Assembly: GCA_949130495.1 (NCBI GenBank)
Contig: OX422223.1
Location: 74,026,751 to 74,090,750 of the forward strand
DNA from: Sambucus nigra
Lineage: Eukaryota > Streptophyta > Magnoliopsida > Dipsacales > Adoxaceae
DNA length: 64,000 bases
Direction: 5' to 3'
In this document: positions 55,512 to 64,000 of the stretch, in pieces
Layout: each line of letters begins with the position of its first letter
Position numbering within the stretch: position 1 is the stretch's first letter
Translations under genes and position numbers: made by a program
The notes under the pieces: model-generated
What the model was told of the DNA's origin: nothing
The model's database searches: none
Seen by the model: the letters and a program-made list of their open reading frames with translations, nothing else

Positions 55512-56372
55512 CCTATCGACCTTGATGATTATATTCCTGCCACCTCTCATCTAGGCCAGATCCTTCGTCCTAACATAAGTGACCAAGCTCATCGAGCTTT
55601 TATCAGGATTTGCAAATCCCTTAGGGCAAGGAATAAGGATTAAAAAGACCAGTCCGAAGTAGTTTCCAAACTAAAGGATAAGCTTATAGAGATGGAGGAG
55701 ATTGGTCCCTCTGTTGAACAAGAGATGGATGCTCTGAAGGTGAAGCTCTTGGACGCGTCTAAGATCAATCAGGTTAGGGAGGTGTTGCAGTAGGAAAATG
55801 ATACCTTAAGGAGGGAGATCACTCGCCTTAAGGAAAATGCTCCAAGCAGTGCTCCCTGAGTTATTCAAGGTTCCTCTTCGTCATCCACATAGCGAGTTGG
55901 GAGAGATGATGGAAGTTCCCAACGGGAGATTATCGAACTGAAGGGAGGCATTCAGCGAGCGTATGTGATCGTTGTTAAACTCCGAAGAGACGTTACAAGG
56001 ATAAGGCACCAATTCAAAAAGGGTCCTCAACGGGTGTGGGCTAACACATATGACCAAGGTTGGGATGCTCCCACAAAGCTTAAGGGTGTCTAGGAGCTGG
56101 ATTTTATTAGAGGGTAGCTAAGTGACCTTATGGATCTAATGGTCCCCAAGAATTCCCCCCTTTGGTATAAGCACGAGATTACTCCTCCAATCTTAGATCC
56201 AAATCCATTTAGAAGGGATGATTGTTGGATCATTATAGATGCCATCTCTAGGCATCTACTAGAGCAGAGCTCGGAGGAGGCTCTAAGGAGCTTAGTCCCT
56301 CACCCTGATGATGGTTGGAGAGCTCGAGTAGCGAACTGCCTTGCTCAGCGACCTGGATCCTCTTGGGGTTGA
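55512..56372 (+). pseudogene. Tat-4 antisense ORF 2 (coiled-coil, unknown function)
   Basis: It follows an ATCTTATAG acceptor. Visible blocks: SHLGQILRPNISDQAHRAFI, QSEVVSKLKDKLIEMEEIGP, ENDTLRREITRLKENA, QRAYVIVVKLRRDVTRIRHQ, and the open C-terminus 56130-56372 (IIDAISRHLLEQSSEEALRS, then HPDDGWRARVANCLAQRPGS). It parallels Tat-1 6087-6825 residue by residue in several blocks. Stops interrupt it. No family recognised. Confidence 0.58.
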
Positions 56373-57170
56373 TTTATTTCATAACTGTTGTATATGTAAC
56401 TATGTAATTTTTATTAAGAAATAAAATATTTATGTTTTGGGCATAAGCCAACTAAACATGTATTGCTTGCTTTCCACTTATTAATAAACTTTAATTATTT
56501 TGGGTACTTCAGTCGACTAAATGTCATTTAGAGTTTAATTTCAATTAAGCATCCCGAGTCCAGTAGGCCTTAGCCATACCATTCCGCCCACTTTATATTT
56601 TAGGTCGAGTCGTCACACTACCTTAGTCCTAGTAGGGTGATGGAAAGAATACACATGATAAATGGGCAATCCACCCGAGCAAGATTTTAGAGCCAAACTA
56701 CGTTGGCGACCAACCTGAGTTGTCCGTATTACCTAAGGATCCCATGTAGGTCTTTATTTGTTGTCGGAGCAACCTAGGAGGCCAATTGTGTTTTGGAACA
56801 AAGGTCTGAGGAGGGTTATCGCCTGTTGCCTTGCTAATTATGCTTTGAACAAGTTGAAATAGGATAGTCCTAACCAATGTGCTGCAACCATAAGAGGCTG
56901 GTACAGAAGATCCTTTGACTAAAGTAAGTTAGTCAACTTATTGTAATCCAGGAATTATATTATACTCATAAAAAGAGTGGAGCCTGTAACTTGGAAAGGA
57001 TGCATATAATAAAATACATTGAGACAACCAATACATGCAGAATGCCAAGGCCAATTGAGTTTTATTAATCGAAGTCATAAACAAAGAGGAGCATTATTTT
57101 GTAAAATAAAATTTTTTCCTAAACTAATGGTGCACATATAGATAAATCTAGAAGTAGGATTTCTTCAGAT
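56373..57170. other. Tat-4 convergent spacer with the block shared with Tat-1
   Basis: No coding signal. 56555-56830 aligns with 7190-7470 (same GTCGTCACAC, GACCAACCT, AAGGATCCCATGTAGG-type phrases). The rest is AT-rich, with 3' end-like AATAAAATA sequence near 56420. Confidence 0.6.
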
Positions 57171-58440
57171 TGGTCGCATTCCAAGCCCTTGGTATCTCCC
57201 TGCCCTCCAGCATTTCCAAGTCATAAGATCCTTGCAAGTCATCCCTCACTACCTTGAAAGGTCCTTCCCAATTTGGTCCCAACTTGATATCTGATGGTTT
57301 CACTGCACTACCAAGGATCTTTCTTAGGACATAGTCCCCAACCTGGAATTTCCTTGGATTGACTTTCTGGTTAAACTGTTTGGATAGTTGTTGTTGGTAG
57401 GATGCTAGTTTAACAGAGCCAATTCTCTCCGTTCCTCATCTAAGTCAAGTTCAGTGAGAAATGCTTCATTATTGCGGCCTTGGTCGACCAAAGTAGACTT
57501 TATGGTAGGGAGACCAGCTTCTAGTGGAATAAATGCTTCCATTCCATATGTGAGTGCAAATGGTATTTCCCCAGTTGCTCGCCTTGGGGTGGTGCGATAG
57601 TCTCAGAGGATATAGAGAAATTCGTTCGCCCAACCCCCTTTTCCCGTTCCAGGCTTTTCTTTAGTCCATCGATCAGTGTCTTATTAGAAGCCTCAGCTTA
57701 ACCATTTCTCCGAGAAAATGCTACAAAGCTGAAGTAATGCATAATTCCATGAGCGCTGCAAATAATTTGGAAAGTTCCACTCTCAAATTGGGTCCCGTTA
57801 TCTGTAATGATCGTCCTGGGTATACCGAAGTGAGTAGTGATGTTTCTCCATATAAACCTCACCATGTATGTGTCCCTGATGTTCGCCAGTGGTTCTACCT
57901 TTATCCACTTAGTTAAGTAGTCTGTGGAGACTAATAGATACTTTCGATTTCCTGCCGTAGTAGGCAGAGGACCTACGATGTCCAAACCTCGCTTGGCAAA
58001 GGGCCAGAGACTGGTTAATGACTTTACGTCGCTAGCGGGCTTGTGGATAATGGGTGAGTGTTTTTTTCTTTTTTCAAACTTCCGAATGTAGACTCTAGCG
58101 TCCTTCTGCATGTATGGCCACCATACCCTTACTTCATTACTCGATTGGCTAGCGATCTTCCTCCTGCGTGACTTCCATAAATTCCCTCATGAAGTTTGTG
58201 CAGAAATTGCTCGATGTCTTATGGATGAACGCAATGGAGGTAGGGGATGGTGAAGGATCTATTATATAACTTCCCATTAGGAGATAAGTGAAAGCGATCA
58301 ACTTTGACTCTTATCTAATGAGCTAACCACTTGTCATTTGGTAGTATATCACTTCGTAAGTAGTCTACGATGGGATCCATCTAGCTCGGAACCCTTTCAA
58401 TGTGGATAATCTTATCGGGATTGAGTGGCTTAGTATTCTG
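57171..58440 (-). pseudogene. Tat-4 integrase
   Basis: The open segment 57698-58111 holds RGLDIVGPLPTTAGNRKYLL, STDYLTKWIKVEPLANI and RTIITDNGTQFESGTF with the first two catalytic Asp residues present. It ends at a TAA (57698-57700) in the NG(Q)AE phrase, one codon before the region of the catalytic Glu. The rest continues to the C-terminal fold near 57190-57330 with further stops. The zinc-binding region near 58110-58250 is degraded. Confidence 0.8.
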
Positions 58441-58864
58441 ATAAATGATGGGCTTCGCGAAGAAATATATTTGGATTTTTCTTCTCAGGTCAGAGTTTAT
58501 TATTGAAATCATAGCCGTTAGGGCATTTGCGTGGATATTTTATCCTCTGGGAACTGCTGAACATCCACTTGATCAAAGTTGGCCATTAGCCCTTTCACAA
58601 CGGCGAGGTAAGCTGCCATCCTTTGACCATTTGCATTAAAATAATCATTTATCTTGTTAAATACAAGCTGAGAATCGCCAAAGACTTGAAGGTGCCTTTC
58701 CCCTAGTAATTGTGCTTTGCATAATCCAGTGATCAGCGCCTCGTATTATGCAATCCCAGTCTGATTCCCTGCTCGATCACTATATTTTTGGGATTCACTA
58801 ATACGATAACTACTCCTTTCCCCTTGAGTTGGAGGCTCCATTAACGTATAAAGGTCTAAAATCT
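58441..58864 (-). pseudogene. Tat-4 archaeal-type RNase H, degraded
   Basis: Minus-strand fragments corresponding to the VDGSS start lie near 58840, and LITGLCKAQLLGERHLQVFG with SQLVFNKIN near 58660-58740 follow. Position between gypsy RNase H and integrase fits the Tat domain order. Heavily decayed. Confidence 0.5.
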
Positions 58865-60290
58865 TTATTCTTGTAAGCTTTCCATTGGTCGACTAGTTTT
58901 CGACTGATCTCCAGACTGTCTGCTTGTGAACTCGATGATGAAATCAACTAGAATTTTCCCCTTGATGGTTGTTCTTAGTTGAAAGTGAATATCAAACCTT
59001 CTGAGCTTGATTGACCACTTTGACATTAATCCAGAGAGGATTTCTTTTCCCAGAACATCCTTGAGAGGGTGCGAAGTAACCACGTAGATGGAGTAGGCCT
59101 CAAAATAATGTTTCAGTATCCTTGAGGCTATCACCAATGCGTAGGTGAGTCTCTCCAATGGAAGATACCTCTGCTCGGCTTCCAAAAGAGTCTTACTTGC
59201 ATAGTAGACTAGATGCTGGCTCCCCTCTCTGTCACATACCAAGGAGGAGCTCACAGCATGGTCTCACACTACAAGGTAAAGGTATAAATGATCACTCTCT
59301 TTAGGAATCATGAGTAAATTAGGCTTGCTGAGATAAGCCTTGAGTTCTTCTAAGGCTTTAGAGCAGTCCTCATTTCATGTCATTCCCTTATTTCTTTTCA
59401 ACAACTGAAATAAAGGTTGACATTGTTCTGAAGATTTTAAAATGAACTGGTTGAGAGCGGTGAGCATTTCAATGAGTTTATGTACATCTCTTACTGTTTG
59501 AGGGGGATAAACTTTGTTGATGGCATCAACCTGGTTTGTATTTTCCTCTATCCCTCTCTTGGTGACTAACTATCCAAGGAATTTTCCTGACTGGATATCG
59601 AAAGATAAGTTACTTGCATTGAGTTTCATTAGGTATTTCCCGAGTATTTTGAAAGTCCTTGCCAGGTAAGAGAGGTGATCATCCTTGATCTTGATCTTGA
59701 CGAGCATGTCATCGATGTAAACATCCATAGTATCCCCCATTTGATCCTTAAATATCTTTATGAGTAGTCGTTGATAAGTTGCTCCTGCATTCTTAAGGTC
59801 GAAGGGCATACCTTTATAAAAATATAAACCAACAGTGGTTATGAAGGAGGTCTTATCTTAGCCTGGCGCACGAAGGGGGATGTGGTGGTATCCTGAGTAT
59901 GCATTTAAAAAGATCATCCTCTAATGAGTTGCTATAACATCGACCAGTTAATGAATCTTCAGAAGGGGGAAACTATCTTTAGGACAGGCCCTGTTGAGGT
60001 CGATAAAGTTGATACAAACTCCTCACTTTTCGTTGGTCTTAGGAACTACTACCGAGTTGGATAACCATTTAGAGAATTGAACCTCTCATATGGAACCTGA
60101 ATCCAGTAGCTTTCCAACCTCTTTTTCTACTACTTTAGCTTTCTCCGGGGCTATTTGGTGAGCTTTCTGTGTGACTGGTTTGAAATCTGGGTCAACATGC
60201 AATCGATGACAAGCAATGGTGGGATATATCCTAGGCATCTCATACGGTTCCCATACAAAAACATCCAAATTGATCCAGAGGAGACTGGTT
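58865..60290 (-). pseudogene. Tat-4 reverse transcriptase and gypsy-type RNase H
   Basis: From the right: LDVFVWEPYEMPRIYPTIAC and ITQKAHQIAPEKAKVVEKEV-type linker (60086-60268), a middle palm, MPFDLKNAGATYQRLLIKIF and VYIDDMLVKIK with the catalytic pair intact (59570-59809), FDIQSGKFLG, then RNase H HLVYYASKTLLEAEQRYLPL, ILKHYFEAYSIYVVTSHPLK and GKILVDFIIEF (58865-59254). Stops separate the blocks. Confidence 0.8.
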
Positions 60291-62211
60291 AGTTATTTCT
60301 TATCACGATCGATCAAGGAGGTACCAATCAAAAACTTTTTCTCAGTCGATCTATTCCCAGCTGCGGTTTCTTTTAAGTCTTTAACGACCCTTTTGGAGGG
60401 GAGGAGCGTGGTCTCCTCCATTCCTTTTTGATGATACCCCGGCTACTAATTGGAGGGTATTAACCCCTTCTGGGCTTCTTCCTTTCTTTTTGATTCCTCC
60501 ACTTTCTTTTCCTTGCTTATTGTAATTATTGTCCTCCGATTATTGACGCTTACCGTCTTGAGTTTTGGCTGGGTCAATCTGAAATGCCTGTATGACCGCA
60601 GTAAGTTTCTTTACTTCCATTCCCGTTGCATTTCCCTGACTTTTCTTGAGGTCTGACGCTCCATGTATCACGGTAAACTCATGGCAGATATCTTTCTCGA
60701 TGATGTTATCGGGACTTTGTTCGCCATTTGCTCCTACCTTCTCTGCCTTCTTTTCCATGAACTCAGTAAGATGATCGGCTTGGGACAGCGCCTCGAGATG
60801 AGATTTAAGGGCTTTATGATGCTCAGTTTTATCGCCGTCCTCCTTGTGAAACGTGCACCTTAGTTCATTATTCCTCTTAGAGGGGTCTCCCATCTTGTTC
60901 GGCCACTTAATAAACGGATCATCTTTGATATTAGAGAGAATCTTGTATATTATCTCCTTAAAGACTATATTCACAGCCTGAATGCCTTCAAGACATCATT
61001 TTTGTTTCCATTCTTGGAGCCATTTTTGCCTCCGTTCTTGTTCCCTTTCTTCCGAGGTTCATTTTTCTCCACTCCTTTGCCAGCCTTCACACGACCATTA
61101 TCCCATATGTTAAGATGGGTCACGTCCTCGACTTTGGCATATTTCTCAATACGCGTTGTCAGATCATCAATGGATGTAGCCTCCTTCTTAGTCAAGGACT
61201 GGTGCAGAAGGTAGGAGCACGGCACATTGATTTTAAAGGATATTACGGTTACCTGCTCTGAGAAATCCTCGATCTCATTAAACACTTACCAATACCTCTT
61301 CCCATATTCTCTGAGGTTTCCTTTTGGCTTCTTCTTCATAGTAAGCAATGCATCTATCCTCTTCGGGTGGGAGCTGCTTGTTATGAAATGAGCTATAAAT
61401 TGCTTGGCCAAAGATTTGAAATTTTGGATGGACCTATAAGGTAGCTTCTCAAACCATTTTTGGGCCACATCGTGCAAGCTTGAAGGGAAGATTCGACATA
61501 TGAGTGCATCATTGTGACTCCATAGAGTTATGGCTTGTCGATATTATCGAACATGGTCGATGGGGTTAGTCTTCCCATCGTAAAGCTTGAACCTGGAATC
61601 ACAAACTTCTTTGGGGCCTCTTTTTTTTCTATTGACCGTGAAAAAGGGGACTTCATATGAGTTTTGAGAGCTCGCCTGGACAGCTCTCTTATAAATCTGG
61701 CGCTACGATGAGTTGGGTGCTGGTCCATCTCCCTCCGAACCAAACTTCATATGTCATTGTTCTATCATCTAGGACTCCTGTAACGGTGAGCTGGATACAG
61801 TCATTCATAATGGTCATAATCTGACCAGTGCTTCTCAGTTCTTTCTGACCCACACCTCAGGCTCCTTCCTAAGCTGCGAGACTTACTCGCTTGAGGTCTA
61901 AGAGTCTGGTTGTGGCGTCGTCTTGTGCTTCGATGGTGTTCTTTCTCCATCATTTCCAGCTGCCTCTTGAGGCGACCATTTTCATCTTGCTGTTGGCGAG
62001 TAGCCTCCTCCTTCTGTTGGATTCTGGCTTCATAGGGGTCTATCAATATCTAAATCTGCATGTACCTGGGTGGCCCCTGGCTTTCTTCAGAGACTTGCCT
62101 CTCCTGACAAACTCTTGGGTTTGAATGGCGAATCTCAGGCCTTACTCTTGGAGGGTTATGCTGCTGCTGAATGTCACCTGCTTGAGGGACATTACTGCTC
62201 TGATGGGACAT
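60291..62211 (-). pseudogene. Tat-4 gag, joined to the RT linker without protease
   Basis: The ATG at 62211 opens MSHQSSNVPQAGDIQQ. A coiled stretch YEARIQQKEEATRQQQDENG (61801-62046), SLVRREMDQHPTHRS (61528-61743), VAQKWFEKLPYRSIQNF and HPKRIDALLTMKKKPKG (61286-61477) are capsid landmarks. EDFSEQVTVISFKINV, NGGKNGSKNGNKNDV and a zinc-finger-like ELRCTFHKEDGDKTEHHKAL (60540-60974) close gag. The frame then goes to RT-linker sequence at 60300-60540 with no DGGS/DTG protease loop anywhere between. Confidence 0.8.
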
Positions 62212-62254
62212 CATTGATTCTTATTGATGAATGTTTTTGAAGGAATAATAATCG

Positions 62255-62274
62255 GTTCCCATATATGACGCCAA
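62255..62274 (-). other. Tat-4 primer-binding site
   Basis: On the minus strand it reads TTGGCGTCATATATGGGAAC, a Tat-type site with a few changes, six bases from the truncated 5' LTR. Confidence 0.75.
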
Positions 62275-62280
62275 TTGGGG

Positions 62281-62306
62281 TAACAAAAATCACAACATAA
62301 AAATTA
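62281..62306 (-). repeat. Truncated Tat-4 5' LTR (about 26 bp left)
   Basis: AACAAAAATCACAACATAAA aligns with the first bases of the left LTR (52393: GACAAAAATCACAGCACAAA), then the sequence changes abruptly to Chromo-2 integrase coding. Confidence 0.65.
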
Positions 62307-63348
62307 CAGTTTATTTCCATGGATTTCATCACTGGATTGCCTACATCACAACGAGGTCACGATTCCATATGGGTAATAGTGGATTGGTTGACCAAGGTAG
62401 CTCATTTTTTGCTAGTGCGGATAGACTACACTACGGGCCAGTATGCACAGATGTTAGTGAGATTGCATGGGGTGCCCCTGGATATTGTGTGTGATAGAGA
62501 TAAGATTTTTTGTGTCGCGCTTCTGGGAGAGCTTTAAGTAGGTTATGGGTACAAAGTTGAGATTTAATTCATCTTATCACCTGCAGACAGACTGAGTGTA
62601 CCAATCAGATGCTGGAGGATATGCTACGCATATGTGTCCTTGATTTTGGAGGGGGTTGGGAGCCATATCTTCCATTAGTGGAGTTCGCTTATAATAACTC
62701 CTATCAGTTTACGATCGACATGGCTACATTTGAGGCTTTATATGGAAGATCTTGTCATTCTCCCACTTGTTGGCTAAAGGTGGGGGACAAAAAGTTGCTC
62801 GGTCCAAAGGTGATTCAGGACACGTCAGCCAAAATCGAGTTAATCAAGAGTCACATTCGGGTACCCCAGGATAGGCAGAAAAGCTACACTGATGTAAAGT
62901 TGTCTTTCAGGGATTTTGTCGTGGGAGACCAAGTCTTGCTGCGAGTTTCTCCTATGAACGGAGTAATGAGGTTCAAAAAGAAAAGGAAACTGGGTCCGAG
63001 GTATGAAGGACCATTTCCCATTATCGAGAGGGCAGGATCGATGGCATACAGATTGGTATTGCCAGAGAACTTGTATCGTATTCATGATGTGTTCCACAAT
63101 TCGTCGCTGAGGAGATATATTAAGGATGATATGGCCCACACTCACATCGCAATAGAGGAGATTGACTTACAGCCCGACAGTTCTTATGAGGAGAGACCAG
63201 TGGCTATCCTACACCAAAGCGAGAGGAGACTGAGGTCGAAGGTAGTTCCACTTGTATGGGTCCAGTGGGAGCATCATAACGTGTAGGAGTCCACTTGGGA
63301 TCGTGAGGTAGATATGCGTGAAAAATACTCAATTTTTTTTACCAGGTA
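62307..63348 (+). pseudogene. Chromo-2: integrase core, C-terminal fold and chromodomain
   Basis: FISMDFITGLPTSQRGHDSI and VIVDWLTKVAHFLLVRIDYT (first catalytic Asp), VRLHGVPLDIVCDRDKIF (second Asp) at 62319-62537, then, after a frameshift near 62590, MLEDMLRICVLDFGGGWEPY, FEALYGRSCHSPTCWLKVG, VSPMNGVMRFKKKRKLGPRY and PENLYRIHDVFHNSSLRRYI (62609-63286). The end is a chromodomain: PVAILHQSERRLRSKVVPLV and VQWEHH, with a TAG at 63284-63286 in mid-domain, then TWDREVDMREKY. It would target integration to marked chromatin in an intact Tekay/Del chromovirus. Gag, protease and RT are absent. Confidence 0.87.
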
Positions 63349-63380
63349 TGCCTTATTTTCCGAATTTTGGGATGAAATTC

Positions 63381-63399
63381 CGTTATTAGGGGGGATGTA
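63381..63399 (+). other. Chromo-2 polypurine tract region
   Basis: CGTTATTAGGGGGGATGTA precedes the LTR start. The run of six G preceded by A fits the plus-strand primer of this group. Confidence 0.6.
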
Positions 63400-64000
63400 T
63401 GTAATTCCCTGTATTTTTATGACCTTTATTATGGGGAATTTTTTAAATAAAATTGGGAAGAAATTTGTTTAATATTGATCCAGATTTCAAAATTAATATT
63501 TACTAGCATGATGAGAGTTAGTAATTATTTGGTGGAAATTACTTGATGAGTAAATTAATACATAGAATTGGATTTATTAAAATTGTCGCGAGTGAATAAC
63601 ATGACAATTATAGAATTTAAGTCGGGACACGCTTGTGTCGTGTCGGGACTAAATTAGTGGCATATAAAGTAATTAAATTATAATTCACCTGTATGGTCAT
63701 TTCAAGAGCACCAGCGTGTACGGAAGGGTCGAAATAGTCAGAAATATGTACTCGGGGGGTAAGTTTGGGTTTCGGTACGTTTTTAGGCCTAACTGGTAAC
63801 CCGGGAGGGCATTTTAGTAAATTTCCTTTTTAAGGCTTAATTATGGAGGAAAATTAAAGGGATGTATATTATGGGAGTTCGAGTCCTCGAGCATTAGAAA
63901 TGGTAGAGTTGCAGAGAGGCTAAGGAAGGGAGAAGGGAGAAAAGAGAAGACTCTAAAGGAGAGAACCACCCTACCTACACCACCTTTGCTGAATTTCACC
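63400..64000 (+). repeat. Chromo-2 3' LTR, cut by the window end
   Basis: TGTAATTCCCTG opens like the solo LTR (TGTAATACCCCG). The GGTCATTTCAAGAGCACC...GGAAGGGTCGAAATAGTCAG segment matches 30970-31025. A GA-rich leader near 63910-63960 resembles that of other LTRs. The right end is outside the window. Confidence 0.8.

Larger units (their letters stand above)
52393..62306 (-). mobile_element. Tat-4: Tat-lineage gypsy element, protease-less, with a truncated 5' LTR
   Basis: The left LTR is 52393-52805. The right (5') LTR survives as about 26 bases (62281-62306: AACAAAAATCACAAC) next to a good primer site. Antisense ORFs occupy 53197-56372; integrase, RNase H domains, RT and gag run on the minus strand from about 57170 to 62211. 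The gag end joins straight to the RT linker, so protease is missing. It is close kin of Tat-1 in gag, antisense ORFs and intergenic sequence. Confidence 0.82.

Noticed and set aside
62319..63286. Host integrase-like or chromodomain gene
   Set aside because: Domain order, polypurine tract and LTR start directly downstream identify it as the end of a chromovirus pol.

Overview
The window is plant nuclear DNA, almost certainly from a eudicot, and consists almost entirely of nested, mostly decayed retrotransposons. I find no host gene, tRNA, rRNA or CRISPR array. The plant assignment rests on Ty1/copia with a tRNA-Met primer site, Tat-, Athila- and Tekay-type Ty3/gypsy elements, and a LINE with a C-terminal RNase H. 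I cannot name the species. Working names: Copia-1 (11923-21827); Tat-1 (2668-34896); Tat-2 (about 10640-29310); Tat-3 (39138-51352); Tat-4 (52393-62306); Chromo-1 and Chromo-2 (Tekay/Del-like chromoviruses); Athila-1; and one LINE.

Left half. A Tekay-type LTR end (1-455) abuts a minus-strand copia gag relic (about 470-1115). Chromo-1 begins as an RT/RNase H fragment (2335-2667) and resumes at 34897 with RNase H, integrase, chromodomain and a 3' LTR start at 36714. The 32-kb interruption is Tat-1, an old minus-strand Tat element whose LTRs differ by roughly 14 % by eye. Tat-1 holds further insertions: a 5'-truncated LINE (7745-9835), the truncated Tat-2, and a 2.9-kb solo LTR (30700-33563, target duplication ATAAA). 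Tat-2 is split by Copia-1, the youngest and best preserved element: 2.0-kb LTRs about 1 % different, 5-bp duplication GAGTG, and a gag-pol frame broken by a single stop.

Right half. Athila-1 (minus) is split by Tat-3: its RT/RNase H lies at about 37995-39137 and its protease tail at 51353-51705. Tat-3 has both LTRs, gag, protease, RT and dual RNase H plus integrase on the minus strand, an intron-containing ORF on the opposite strand, and an array of about 100-bp repeats that replaces the integrase C-terminus. A Chromo-2 LTR starts near 51706 and is interrupted by Tat-4, which lacks protease and most of its 5' LTR. Chromo-2 integrase and chromodomain follow (62307-63348), then its 3' LTR to the window end.

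The most notable theme is that all four Tat elements carry a separate gene antisense to gag-pol, with recognisable splice sites. In three of them a second antisense ORF follows, and in two a shared non-coding block lies next to the convergent integrase. Insertion order from nesting and LTR divergence: Chromo-1 and Athila-1 are older than the elements inside them; Tat-1 predates its inserts; Tat-3 is intermediate (LTRs about 5 % different); Copia-1 is most recent.
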